Assembly: GCA_026874595.1 (NCBI GenBank)
Contig: CM049313.1
Coordinates: forward strand, 39,956,659-40,020,658
Length of the DNA stretch: 64,000 bases
Direction of reading: 5' to 3'
DNA from: Sipunculus nudus
Lineage: Eukaryota; Annelida; Sipuncula; Golfingiida; Sipunculidae
Shown here: positions 12,591 to 25,600 of the stretch, piece by piece
Position numbering within the stretch: the first letter of the stretch is position 1
How the letters are laid out: each line of letters opens with the position of its first letter
Position numbers and translations under genes: made by a program
The notes under the pieces: model-generated
Databases searched by the model: none
What the model was told of the DNA's origin: nothing
What the model saw: the letters and a program-made list of their open reading frames with translations, nothing else

Positions 12591-13435
12591 TTTGATAATT
12601 TAAGAACAAATGTATCTGATTTTATTGAGAACTTGACTAACTCAGGTATCTGTTGTTTTTTCATACCATAGGTGGGTGTCTTACATGTTACCATCACAGT
12701 GTTGTATCATCCAGTTATGACGTATTATACAGACTTCTGTTTCCTTCAAAGACTTCCATTTATTTGATATAAATTATAATCCTTGCAAAAAGAAAATGTT
12801 ATGTTTTTTTTCATCTATGTAAAATGAATAATGTTGAACTTTCCCTAACACTGCTAGAAACAGGGAAATATCTTCCTCTTTCTTTAAGAATTATTTCCAA
12901 TGAACCAAAGATAACACACTTGGTTTTAGGTAGCACTTGTGGTGCCATCTACCATGATTCACTGAACTAACATGTTTTCAGTTATACCTGACATCTGTTT
13001 AAACCTGTGTTGTCTGCAGGATAAATGGCAAGTTAATTTGATTTTTTTAAGAATATTTAAAATACAAATGATAAATATACCACAACAAAGGATTTATTAT
13101 GCATCCTGTACTGATCATTTTTAAGAATGAAGTCCAGACTAGACTGACCAGTTTATAGCCTCACATATTTCTTTATTGTATTAACTTTTCTCTAGTACAT
13201 AGGATTTAAATATTAATATTTAAAGAAGCTAAAAATGGAACTTAGATGTAAGAATGTATATATGTCAAACTGTGTGAATATAAACAATTTGGTGGCCAAG
13301 TTCAGGAGTGTACAACACTGAATTAAAGCTAACTTTTCTACACTTTAACATTTGATGTCTTGCTTTAACAGACTGACACAGCCATGAAATTTCTATAGAT
13401 AGTTTCTATACTAATGTCTTATTGAAAAACTAGAT

Positions 13436-15143
13436 GTGTCGGAACGACACGAATGCCCCCGCCTTGGGCAAATTAGAAACATTTGTAAAATTTGGAAAAT
13501 TTTTTAAGTTCAGGAGGTGTTGTATGGTCAAAAGAAGGTCAACAAGGGCAAAATGCAAACTCGATCTGTAACGGGTCATTATCAAGCAACACATGAAAAG
13601 TCATGCCAGTATATGCAGGCATTGTGAAAAAAAGTCCATACATGTGCATTTTCCATAAAAATTTCTGTCTTTCATGAAATTTTCTATGTTTAGGATCCGT
13701 AAAACAATCAAAAGTAGGACAACCAGGATGAAACGCAAACTCAATCTGTAACTGTCATTATCTCCCCACACAAAAAAAATCAGGGTGGTATCTGCAGGCA
13801 CTGCGAAAAAAAGTCCATACATGTGCACTTTTTTTATGAAATTTCCTATGTTAGAGCACCGTCAAACCGTCAAAAATAGGTCAACTGGGACAAAACGTGA
13901 ACTCCATCTGTAACTGGTCAATATCTGCCGACACACCAAAAATCAGGCCAATATCTGCAGGCACTGCGAAAAAACGTCTGTACATGTGTATTTGTCATGA
14001 AATTTCATATTTTTCATGAAATTTTCTATGTTCAGCAGCCGTAAAACGGTCAAAAGTCAACCGGGACAAAACGCGAACTGGATCTGTAACTGGTCTATAT
14101 CTGCCCACACACCAAAAATTAGGCCAATATCTGTAGGCATTGCGAAAAAAAGTCCGTACATGTGTATCTGTAATGAATATTTCTATTTTTCATGAAAATT
14201 TCTAAGTTTAGGAGTCGTAAAACGGTCAAAAGTAAGTCAACCAGGAAGAAACGCGAACTCGATCTGTAACTGGTCTATATCTGTCCACACACCAAAAATC
14301 AGGCCAATATCTGCAGGCATTGAGAAAAAAAAACTGTACATGTGTATTTGTCATGAAATTTCACATTTTTCATGAAATTTCCTATGTTAGAGCACCGTCA
14401 AACCGTCAAAAATAGGTCAACTGGGACAAAACATGAACTCCATCTGTAACTGGTCAATATCTGCCGACACACCAAAAATCAGGCCAATATCTTCAGGCAC
14501 TGCGAAAAAAAGTCTGTACATGTGTATCTGTCATGAATATTTCTATTTTTCATGAAATTTTCTAAGTTTAGGAGCCGTAAAACGGTCAAAAGTAGGTCAA
14601 CCAGGACGAAACGGGAACTCGATCTGTAACTGGTCTATATCTGTCCACACACCAAAAATCAGGCCAATATCTGCAGGCATTGCGAAAAAAAGTCCGTACA
14701 TGTGTATCTGTCATGAATATTTCTATTTTTCATGAAATTTTCTAAGTTTAGGAGCCGTAAAACGGTCAAAAGTAGGTCAAGCAGGACGAAACGCGAACTC
14801 TATCTGTAACTGGTCTATATCTGCTCACACACCAAAAATCAGGCCAAATCTGCAGGCATTGCGAAAAAAAGTCCGTACATGTGTATCTGTCATGAATATT
14901 TCATTTTTCATGAAATTTTCTAAGTTTAGGAGCCGTAAAACGGTCAAAAGTAGATCAACCGGGACGAAACGCGAACTCCATCTGTAACTGGTCTATATCT
15001 GCCCACACACCAAAAATCAGGCCAATATCTGCAGGCATTGCGAAAAAAAGTCCGTACAACTGTTTAATTTCGGAATGAAGGAAGGACGGAATGACGGACA
15101 TGGGTAAAACTATATGCCCCGGCCACTTTGTGGCGGGGGCATA
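13436..15143 (+). mobile_element. Non-autonomous element with ~180-bp tandem core, family E
   Basis: The 5' hairpin GTGTCG/CGACAC with loop GAA is at 13436-13450, then ATGCCCCCGCC at 13453-13463. The 3' end is a 31-base hairpin at 15113-15143 with 14-base arms TATGCCCCGGCCAC and GTGGCGGGGGCATA around TTT, preceded by gaaggacggaatgacggac. The core holds about eight units of roughly 180 bp (starts of cgtaaaacggtcaaaa-type segments near 13698, 13860, 14040, 14216, 14396, 14575, 14756, 14936). Later units are more alike than earlier ones, which suggests recent unequal expansion toward the 3' end. No coding capacity. Mollusc elements with a satellite-like core are known. Confidence 0.82.
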
Positions 15144-15270
15144 AAAACGTGTCCCCAAAAATGCAAACTAGCAGTGCTCTATTGAGCAACCTCAAGTTGA
15201 AAATATTACAAAAACATTAAAATTTATCAAATCGGTATATGAGGAAAATCAGAAACAGTGGTATCGTAAA

Positions 15271-16466
15271 GGTAAGTGTATGTAACAGTAGGATCATAAT
15301 GGTAAATGTATGTAACAGTTGGATCATAATGGTAAATGTCTGTATCAGTAGGATCATAATGGTAAGTGTATGTAACATTAGGATCATAATGGTAAATGTA
15401 TGTAACAGTAGGATCATAATGGTAAGTGTATGTAACAGTAGGATCATAATGGTAAATGTATGTAACAATAGGATCATAATGGTAAGTGTATGTAACAGTA
15501 GGATCATAATGGTAAGTGTATGTAACAGAAGAATCATAATGGTAAGTGTATGTAACATTAGGATCATAATGGTAAATGTATGTATCAGTAGGATCATAAT
15601 GGTAAGTGTATGTAACAGTAGGATCATAATGGTAAGTGTATGTAACTGCAGGATCATAATACTAAATGTATGTATTAGCAGGATCATAATGGTACGTGTA
15701 TGTAACAGCAGGATCATAATGGTAAGTGTACGTAACAGTAGGATCATAATGGTAAGTGTATGTAACAGTAGGATCATAATGGTAAGTGTATGTAACAGTA
15801 GGATCATAATGGTAAGTGTATGTAACAGTAGGATCATAATGGTAAGTGTATGTAACAGTAGGATCATAATGGTAAATGTTTGTAACAGAAGGAGCATAAT
15901 GGTAAAAGTATGTAACAGTAGGATCATAATGATAAGTGTATGTAACAGTAGGATCATAATGGTAAGTGTATGTAACAGTTGGATCATAATGGTAAGTGTA
16001 CGTAACAGCAGGATCATAATGGTAAGTGTATGTAACAGTAGGATCATAATGGTAAGTGTATGTAACAGTAGGATCATAATGGTAAGTGTATGTAACAGTA
16101 GGATCATAATGGTAAATGTCTGTAACAGAAGGAGCATAATGGTAAAAGTATGTAACAGTAGGATCATAATGATAAGTGTATGTAACAGTTGGATCATAAT
16201 GGTTAGTATATGTTACAGTAGGATCATAATGGTAAGTGTATGTAACAGTAGGATCATAATGGTAAGTGTATGTATCAGAAAAATCATAATGGTAAGTGTA
16301 TGTAACAGTAGGACCATAATGGTTAAGTGTATGTATTAATAGGATCATAATGATAATTGTATGTAACAGTAGGATCATAATGGTAAGTGTATGTAACAGT
16401 AGGATCATAATGATAAGTGTATGAAACAGTAGGAGCATAATGGTAAATGTTTGTAACAGTAGGAGC
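15271..16466 (+). repeat. 30-bp minisatellite, about 40 copies
   Basis: The unit is ggtaagtgtatgtaacagta followed by ggatcataat. It is in perfect 30-bp register from 15271 to about 16320, then shifts by one base. Because 30 is a multiple of 3 and the unit lacks stops in some frames, long open frames of 276 to 366 codons appear on both strands (for example repeated TIMILLLHTL on minus); these are artefacts, not genes. Block 15871-15950 recurs at 16111-16190, exactly 8 units apart, showing multi-unit duplication. Each unit has a splice-donor-like ggtaagt on the plus strand, antisense to the host gene. Confidence 0.95.
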
Positions 16467-16559
16467 AAATAAGAACTTAAGTATGTGCACACGTGTGTGT
16501 TAAATCATTGCACCTAATCAACACACAAGTTGTACATTTAGCTTGGTACTCTTTCCTAT

Positions 16560-16575
16560 TACACCAGGGGGCTAA
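16560..16575 (+). promoter_or_regulatory. CTCF-like site beside the 30-bp minisatellite
   Basis: acaccagggggctaag resembles the bilaterian CTCF core (CCASYAGRKGGC). It lies 95 bp right of the minisatellite in a short CpG-bearing stretch (16560-16690) that otherwise shows no recognised function. A single motif match is weak evidence. Confidence 0.25.
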
Positions 16576-16699
16576 GATGGAGATGAGGAGCACAAGACGG
16601 CACCGAGGAGAAGTGTTCCGAAATAACACCAGTACTGACCACACAGGGTTTACCGCAAACTATTCAAGGTGGTTCACGGGGACAGCTAGCCACTACAAT

Positions 16700-18424
16700 A
16701 CAGCCATGAAAAATCAAACAAATAAATAAATAAAGATAAATCACAGAAGCTCTGCAAACTAAACTAGCAACAGCTATACATACATATAAATATAAAGGTA
16801 TGTATACACTGGTGAACAAGTATACTGAACTACCTTGAACCTTTTGCCAAAATACAGAGTACCAAGCGCCTGCATGGGTGATGAGAAAAATACATCGCTA
16901 CATTCAGTGACACTGGGAAGTTGATACATCAGTATCGCAACAGTTTTAACTTATCTCATACACCTGTATATAATCAGCTGGTCCACATGAACAGATATGC
17001 AAGTACACCCTACAGAATGCATGCTCCTTGCTAAACTCAAACACGGTGACAGTAAATATATACATGTAATGATCAATACTGACTAACACAAATTTACATT
17101 ATTTTTGCATATGCAAATGACCTTATGAATATGCATTTCATCTGGAAGGCCATCAACTCCTTTCTACATTGGTGGTTGGCTACACAGCAGGCATATAACT
17201 TGACATATATAAGGCCAGTTTGTAGACATTTCTCAGCAAGTATAGCCTTATTAATACAGCAACAATCATTTTCTCAAAATGTTGAAAGTGGTTCAGGTGT
17301 CAAGAGGATATTAATTTTCCAAATTTCTCACTATTTCTCACATACAGTTTAAATTAAGAACAGAATTAAACCTGCAAGTGCTAAACAAGCTTAACATTGT
17401 CAAATCATGCTCCCTCTCACTTAGTATATTATCAATAATAGATATTTTTTTATAGTTTGTATAACTGCTTAGATATACAAATTTTCATTGTCAAGAAGTT
17501 GCCAGTGGTAAAAAGCACTGAGCAACTTTCCCTTCATATACCACAAATAATCAGTTTAGTGTTGTAACTATCAACCAGATGTTAGGCCATATTGCCATAA
17601 AGTAGTTTTTGGAAGCACCACAGAGGGCAGCACCTGATGGTACCAACATTTGATGAATGACGTAATGGGTGTACCCGGTTTCTCAAGGGGTAAGCATCAA
17701 ATATATGAAACAGTTTTATATGTGAGGTAATGTTGAAAATTAACCTGGCATTCAATTAATAAGATATTCCAGCAATTCTTTAAAAGGGAAGTATCACTAT
17801 ATGAATAATCCAAAAGAATTATCAATTAATTTTAATAGCAAAAAAAAAAAGTCTTATCCCTCACAACATGCTGACTGAATGAAGTGACAAGTCAATGGAA
17901 CTTCATGTCAGACACTGACTGGATGCCATATTTATTCTCAAATAAATTTTCAGCAGAAAGACACCATCAGGTGCTGTAACTTCATAAAGAATCATTGAAA
18001 TCCATCAAGAATAACAATAACGAGTTTGAATACAATGTTTCATTCTAAATGATCAGAAAGTGCATACTGTTCTGTCACTGAAACTGAACAGAATGTTTTA
18101 ATTATACTGAGGACAACTGGGAACTGCATGCCAGAATGGATGGACAATTAAAGAAATGAAAGACATGCTTTGTTTTAACAAATGGCATGGCATGCAGCCG
18201 GTCTGCAAGTCTGTTTAAATCTAAGTATAAAATGCAACAAACATCTGCACACATTATGACTATCAGTGCAAGGGGCTAATTAAATCATTTAGGTCCTGAA
18301 TTATAATAAACAATAAAACATACATACGTATATATGTGGTAAATACATATACTAAACTCTATATATGGGAGATTACGACAACAAGCTGACTGCAGCACAT
18401 TGAGAACGAAGCATGCCGACTTAC
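16700..18424. other. Intron sequence, no supported feature
   Basis: AT-rich. No repeat termini or exon-like frames beyond the candidate microexon at 18425. Confidence 0.5.
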
Positions 18425-18430
18425 CGAAGC
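18425..18430 (-). CDS. Candidate 6-nt microexon (Ala-Ser) within the PTB-coding region
   Basis: On the minus strand, a good polypyrimidine acceptor (cctactctctctcaag) is followed by GCTTCG and then a consensus donor gtaagt. Six bases in phase 0 would add Ala-Ser between GRIK and APEG without changing frame. The same junction in vertebrate Mint proteins carries an optional short insert, as I recall, which favours a real alternative microexon. Six-base exons arise by chance easily, so confidence is moderate. Confidence 0.4.
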
Positions 18431-19384
18431 CTTGAGAGAGAGTAGGATCATGGGATAGAGAACAGTACGATAACCATGTCAAACAGTTGTGCCATGCGAC
18501 ATTGTTACTGATAAACCCAGTTAAATCAAGATTGTAATATGGTTGTAATAAGCTGACAGGTGCCCCAGTGGCTGTGATGGGCACTCAGATAATCACAGTG
18601 GCGTCTGGTGAGAAGGTCAAACTAATTATATCTTAAACTGTACACCTGATCACTATGTGCTCGTTAAGATAAAATCTAGGTTTGTAGGTATCATGCATGA
18701 ACTAATTAAAATGGTGTATTCATTAGAACTATCAGAAAACAATCGGATATCTTTGAATAATATGATTGTTGGGATTTACAGTAACACAGCTTTTGCTGCT
18801 CAGTGCCATCTAGTGATAAATGAATAAGATTAATAAGTTTTTTTTACATCACTTACTGTTATCATAAGTAAGCTTGAAGCATATTATATTTCACTGCAGA
18901 GAAAATACTGATATCAACGTCTGAAATCAATTTAACTATATGTGGAGCCTTTATTCAGTATGAATGTGGTGCTCACACGTTACATGTTTTACTGAATGAA
19001 CTCATGATGGCTCTGAGATGTAGAAGCAGTATCAACATTATTAATAATGAAAATGTTTTTTTAGGTTCCCAATTTCACTGAGAGAAGAACTCATCATAAT
19101 GTTTTTTGAGACACAGAACATTATTTGTAAAGAGGGGACAAATATGTGAGATTTCCTATACATTACATAACAAAAACATTCCTGTTTAACAAAGGGGAGA
19201 GGAAACTTAGCCTGTTATCTTTCTCTGGGGACATTTTGGCCAACCTAAATGAACAACCATTAACTTTGCACTATGGTGACCAAATGTTTCTTTCCAAATC
19301 TTGTGCAGCACCTAAAATGTGATTGTAGCTTAAACAAACAGTTTACATATTGTTTACAAACAGCCCTCCTGTCATTATACAAAG

Positions 19385-19996
19385 ACATTCAAACATTTAA
19401 ACACACATTCACTCTCCTATCAGATATACACACCCGCACATACACTAACCATTCAGACATTTACATACTTTCACTCTCCATTCAGAAATTAACATACACA
19501 TACATTCTCCATTCAGATATTTACATGCACATTCACTTTCCATTCTAACAACAACACACTCAATCATTCTCCATTCAGATAACTACATACACATTCACTC
19601 TCCATTCAGACATTCACACACATTTACGTAGACTCTCCATTCAAATATTTATGCACACATTCATTCTCCAATCATACATTTACATACATTCACTCTCAAT
19701 TCAAACATGCACACGCACATTCACTCTCCATTCAGACATTTACATACACATTCAATTTCCCTTCTAACAACCACACACACATTCATTCTCCATTCAGATA
19801 ATTACACACACATTCACCTTTCCTTTCAGACATTTACACACATGTGCATACATTCTCCAAAAAGAAATTAACACACATTTGCTCTCCATTCACACATTTA
19901 CATGCATTCACTCTCCATTCAAACATCCACAACCTCTCATTCACTCTCCATTCAGACATTTAAACCAACATTCACTCAACATTCAGACACTCATTC
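19385..19996 (+). repeat. Degenerate CATTCACTCTCCATTC-rich tandem repeat
   Basis: Repeats of about 30 to 40 bp built from cattcactctccattcagac and atttacatacacattc fill this stretch. The strand is strongly pyrimidine/adenine biased with almost no G. A 91-codon open frame at 19273-19548 overlaps it and is judged spurious. The array ends exactly at the hAT element insertion. Confidence 0.8.
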
Positions 19997-20004
19997 ATTA
20001 TCAA
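19997..20004. repeat. hAT target-site duplication, left copy
   Basis: ATTATCAA, identical to 20853-20860 on the other side of the element. Confidence 0.88.
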
Positions 20005-20852
20005 TAGTGTTGGGACAATATGGGTTTTTGATATCATGATAATTATTCAAATTTTATCACGATATACCGTGATATCGCGATATTTTCAATTATATATAAT
20101 GGCATTAATAAGCCATCAATAATGATATTTATAACAACCACCTTTAAAGTCTTGACTTTATACAAGGGGTTAAGTATTAATATAATTTATACCTATTGTG
20201 CCAGTACCACGGAATGACTCATTAAGTGATGTAAGTTGCATGAAGGTCCTGCAGGTGCGCAAGCTTGAGGCGCGGGAAGTCCTGCCCCAATCGTTGAATC
20301 ACGCTTGTCAGAACTTTCCATCAGTTTCCTTTAGCTACATAAAAGCCGGAGAATCCCGGCGAATTTTCGGAGAGCGTGTCATATGAATCTTGGCTAAATA
20401 TATCATCTCAATTTTATATGGCAAAATATGCAACCCGTATGGAATGTTCGATTCAGTGGTGACACTTTTATGTTGACATTTTCGTTCCATGCAATAAAAG
20501 CATAAATGTGTGTATTTATTCCTCTTTCATTATAATGTTTTTTTCTCCTGGAATTCTCAAGCTTTTGTCCTTTCTGATTCATTCTGCTACTTCCGGACAT
20601 TTCCGACTAATCCCGAAGTCTGTAAGCACACGCTTCCACCCACACGCGGGTATTCCAATACACGTGGTTTATGAAAATAAATGCGATTCTTTGAAATAAA
20701 TTTATTTTGAACTTCAAGGGCTTGCTTGTGAACCAAAATGGTGAACAAAAATTGATATTGTGATATCGCGATAATAGGAAAGTTGATGGTATGATAACCG
20801 TAGCGGTCAGATATCGTGATATTACCGTATACCGGTAACCATCCCAACCCTA
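20005..20852 (+). mobile_element. Non-autonomous hAT element with 8-bp target duplication
   Basis: The element starts TAGTGTTGGGA and ends TCCCAACCCTA, imperfect terminal inverted repeats of hAT type. It is flanked by the direct repeat ATTATCAA at 19997-20004 and 20853-20860, the 8-bp target duplication expected for hAT. Subterminal TATCGCGATA palindromes occur near both ends and could bind transposase. The interior (about 20190-20660) is less AT-rich, with many CpGs and a splice-like or gene-like texture (gaggcgcgggaagtcctgcc), but no recognised protein, so it may be captured host sequence. At 848 bp it has no transposase. Confidence 0.88.
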
Positions 20853-20860
20853 ATTATCAA
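20853..20860. repeat. hAT target-site duplication, right copy
   Basis: ATTATCAA, identical to 19997-20004. Confidence 0.88.
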
Positions 20861-21837
20861 ATTATTCAATGGAAAGAATTTTCACATATTGTATGGGGAT
20901 CCAATTCTCCTGTTCAAATCATGGCAAAAGTTTAGATGACCAGTTAACTGTCTATGTAATATATTCCACAGCAACATTTTACTGGAATCTAAGGATTAGA
21001 CTTTAAATCCACAAGGATATCAGAGAAAACACTCTGTGGCAGTTGGAACATATATTATATTTAATAAAACCCCTGGCAGTGTCAAACACTAAACTATTAA
21101 ACAACATGTTTTTGAAGTGAATATGTTGCACTTAACACAGTGAATGGACCATGAATGACTACAGATAGAACATGATGCTCACTGCATCAGTACATAAATC
21201 AACTAGTAGCACCCTCACAAACTCCCATGTTATACAGGTAATGATATGTTAAAACTGAGAGTGAAATACTAAAGAGAATACATGACTTGTCTAGTGATTA
21301 TGTGTGAGAGATACAGGGATATATTACAAGAAAGAGGAGTACATATAGAATTAGCAGTGGTGTCATAATTACCTTTTCCTTCAGTTACCTTCAAGTCTTA
21401 TAGTTATACTACAGTGGCATCACTTACATCACATGACCTGCTTGATAAAATACTGTCATAAAGACACACTTTTTATAAGTTTCACCATTTCAGCTGGGCC
21501 ACCTGGTCATCATAGAGAGCAATTACAAACCAGAAGCAAATATAAATGTAATATATGCAACTATGTTTTCATACTACAAATCATGACAAGCATGGACATA
21601 TAGCTTGTCTGATAGAATACTACTCATGAAAAGTTAAAATGTCACAATCTTGGAGATTTTGAATTTCCATAACCTTCTTATAAGATGTTATACAATATCA
21701 CTTAGCCTTTCAAAAGATGCTGAAGTAATTTTGATGGATACATCATGTGATACAAGTGAGCCAATAGAAAGGTAGGGACCTCAGTCTGAAAAGATCATCT
21801 GATACCATATTAACCAATAGAAAAAGAGGAGCCTCAC
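20861..21837. other. Intron sequence, no supported feature
   Basis: Immediately downstream (gene direction) of PTB exon 21989-21838. Nothing recognised. Confidence 0.5.
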
Positions 21838-21989
21838 TTTGATCCTGCCCACAGCTTCTTGTGCCTGCATCATCCTCATGGCTTTAGAGGGCTGACCCTC
21901 TGAGATGAGCTGAGTCGAGCCCAGGTAACGAGCTCGGAACAGAACTCCCTCGATAAGGACTGTGTCATCATCAGGGTCACGCAAGGTCA
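21838..21989 (-). CDS. APBA: APBA PTB domain, first exon
   Basis: The acceptor is tatacttacag and the donor is AGGATCAAA|gtgagg. It is 152 bp: 2 bases completing Val, then 50 codons, ending in phase 0. It encodes the start of the PTB fold: acidic lead-in DPDDDT, strand beta-1 with the PTB hallmark [13 protein letters not shown], then the helix [14 protein letters not shown]. The YLGSTQL and [10 protein letters not shown] motifs are diagnostic of the Mint/X11 family rather than other PTB proteins such as Numb or Fe65. This is the anchor for identifying the gene. The peptide-binding half of the domain lies in later exons. Confidence 0.95.
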
Positions 21990-22544
21990 CTGTAAGTATA
22001 ATGTGTATAAACATATCAACAGTAAACAATTGTAATGAACAAATCAACATTATATCAGTTCGAGTATAATGTACATGTATATATCAACAGAACATAACAT
22101 AGCTTTACTTGAATAAAGCAGGTAACTGCAAGTGTAATGTGTATGACTATATCAACAGCATATCATACCAGCTTTAAAAGCAAATTATTCAAACTGTGTT
22201 AAACTGCTTAATCACTTCCATTCATCCACCTGATGATGTTATTTTGGAATCCTATCTTTTATTTCTATTTTACAGAAACTACTTGCAGAGAATTGGTCTA
22301 ATACCAGATAATGGACATGTTAACACATCTTTTCAAGTAACACATGGCCCCTAACAGCACAGTGAATCAGTTTATCTTGCCAACACCAGGTCCACAGGAA
22401 TTACTGCCAAGAAGTGAGGATGGCAGAATTTTGGAACATCAGTGTTCCAATATGCAAACTTAGTGAATGAATACTTGAGTAACTTTATACTGGATTAGAA
22501 AGTCTTTCTTACTCTTCACTCCATAAACTATTCACTTAGTGCAG

Positions 22545-22545
<1 letters not shown>

Positions 22546-22605
<60 letters not shown>
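22546..22605. repeat. (AT)n microsatellite
   Basis: About 60 bp of uninterrupted AT dinucleotides. Likely length-polymorphic. Confidence 0.97.
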
Positions 22606-22610
<5 letters not shown>

Positions 22611-25600
22611 CACATTTCTGGATATGTTTAAATTTACAACAAAGCTGAAATATTAACGCAGAATTGAACCAGTGAAAATATATATAACAGATATATCAAA
22701 GAAAAGAATCCCATGGTCCTGTGTGAAAGTAAAGCATGATTTGAAAGTGACAGAAAAAAATATCAGGTTAAAGAAAGTATGGATATAAATCATTGATCAG
22801 GGAATTCTGAATAAATCAACCTCATGTCCAAACCATGAGTCTTTATGATATTGTCATGATGCAGTAGCAGCTCTGTATGAACTTTCAAATGACACTGTAA
22901 AAATGATTGACAATTGCCTTTACAGTAAGGGCATTACCAGTATGAAGAAATAAAGGACATATGGAGTATATTAAAATAAAGGCCATAATTGATTTGGTGA
23001 TCACCTGTGATCTGTTTGGCACCAGGTTAAGAAAGGATGGGTACATATTTAATGAAACAACATTGCGTACAATAAAACACACTTTTGCTGTTTATTTGAT
23101 TTAGAAATTCTACTTAAAGTGGAAGAATCAATGGAAAATTCAGGCATAGGCAAGGGAAAAGATGAAAATTATATAAAAATATGTTTGCCCTTAATAAGGT
23201 GATACCTGTATTAACCAATCAAATATTTAATATATACTGTAGATTCAGATAATATCATGGGCTTAAAATTCCATGGTTTTTGTGCAAAACACACTTTGTG
23301 GGGTATTTATGTAATGAGGAAGATAATGTGGAAGAAGTAACATGTGTCTTATTAATGGATCACTTTAATGCACCCAGCTGTAGTTCGCAGTAAGTGCTCA
23401 TTACATTCACTTCCCTGTAATGCAAATGAGTTTGCATGGCATTTGATTTTAAAGCCAATGAAAAGCTATGCCGCAATAACCATGGTTACGAAAATCGGAA
23501 CATGTGTACCATTCTGGTGGTGCACATATCAAAACTACCACTTTGAGTGATAGAAATGTGATATTGTTCTTAAATATTTCACCCGAAATGTTGAAAAAAA
23601 AAGAGTTAATATTAAGTTATTGATACTGTTTTATTGTTAACATTCATTGTTATTTCAGGGATGTGTTAGTGTGATACATAAGGAAACATGGGAATGGACA
23701 ACAAACTATTTATAAATAATGTGCAGCATTAGTAATTGAGAGGAAAAGTAATTCAGCATGTTTACTATATGTACCAAGGACATTCATAAAATAAAAAGAA
23801 AATATATGTACTTTTTTTTTAATTACTCATCAGCCTTAACAACTACAGATGAAGATAATTTTGATCATCTCTGACCAGGTGATTTTTTTTTTTCGCTGGA
23901 ATTATGAATTTGTGGATTATCTTGACCCATGAAAACCATGAAAATGAAATCCCAACTAATATTTCTGAATCTACAGTATGTAATTACATCTTTTAGCCCA
24001 AACTAATGGCAGCATCTGACAGTATGTAAGGAAAGTTGATGACTGGTGAAACCATAATCCCTGGTAGGTGAGAATAAATCATAGAAAGTGCTCAATAAAA
24101 AAAAAATCCCAATGTATATGAGAAACTGTGTGCATAATGAACCACAGCTGTCACCTGTAGCCTGAAAATGAAGATTAACTCACTTACCAATGTAATAATA
24201 GGAGACCAGTGCATCACGGGGGAGGGAACAAACAGGAACAAAATTAATAGAACAGTAAGTTTAAAGGAAATAACTACTTATAACAAACAAGCATAAACAG
24301 AAAAAAGCACACTGGCGTCAAATCAGGCAGCTCTATCAGAAACTAGTACATGATCAGGCCACCAGGAGGCCCTAGTGACACTACTCTTCCAGTTGACCTG
24401 CTTGAGTAATCCTGGTATCAAATGACTATGGAGGATTGATCTGATAAATTATTTCAGTCAAAGTGTTAAAACAATGAAAGAAAGGTACCAATCAAGGCAA
24501 TCACTTTTTTATATTTGCATATACATACAAATATACAGATATTTAGTGGGATAAAGCCAGGTATGTACAAAAGAGGTCTGCCTGATGTTTAGATGTAGCG
24601 ATTCCTGTTATTAAATCTGTACAGATATATGCTTTAAGATGGTTCTACTCTGGTGTAAATCTGTTTCTGATAGACCTGTGACACCAAATGATATCAAATC
24701 TAGAGCATACTGACAACAGTTTAAACTTACAAGCAATATTAAAAATATCTAACGATAGATCAATGTAAAAGCATGCTTCACACTACAAACACGTCTATTA
24801 TTGTAAAATATACATCTAAAAACTCTACATATTACTTTTAATAAGAGTGGACAAAAAATGATGATTTTTAATAATAATAAAAAAAATGTAACACATGGGA
24901 TATTAAAGTCACTTATCCAAAAGGGTGATTCAAAGGATGTCCACAGAAAAATGCATGGTAATCGTAAAAGGACAGATAGTGAAATCAAAGTACCGGTAGT
25001 TGAAAAGAATCTTTTGAAATCATGATAGTTAAACACTTCTCAGAGGATATGTGACTATGTTTTAAAGAAGTGTGACTGTGTATTGGTATAATGATGGTAA
25101 GATAATCAGATGTAGCATCTCCAAGCTTTAAGTACTCTGTCCTCCCTCATGAGTCAAAGTGATCAAGTAGTGGGGAATGTTAAGTTATAAAGTCTTTTCA
25201 TTTAGTCTTAAAAAACAAATAAAAACAATCCATGTCACTTTTTCCTTTGTGCTTTTATTAAGAAATTTAGAAAACATACTTAATTAAGAAATTTAGAAGA
25301 CAGACTTTAAAGTTATGGCATTCTTTAATCATTCTGGATGGTATGAGTTTTGCCAATACAGATGTAAATTATTATTTTTACAATTCTTAAACAATAAAAT
25401 TTGCAATGTTTGCACTCATGTTTTCCCCCTACTTACATATTTAAACAAACTGTTTATGCTGAAATTAGGTAGACCAGGGATGGTGATATAGAGAAGAGGT
25501 GTGCTGCAGTGTCATCAGGGCTGCCTTTGTATGTCTACAGGTAATATACATGTGCTGTGGCAGCATCAGGGCTGCCCCATGTGTGTCTACAGGTAATACA

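Noticed and set aside
15217-16492. Open frames of 276-366 codons on both strands encoding decapeptide repeats
   Set aside because: They arise from the 30-bp minisatellite, whose length is a multiple of 3; no unique sequence, no splice or start context, and both strands are open at once.
24187-24222. Minus-strand exon-like string ending LVSYYYIG with a good donor gtaagtgag
   Set aside because: There is no AG acceptor within more than 60 bases upstream, and the phases of exons 28402 and 21989 already join perfectly without it.
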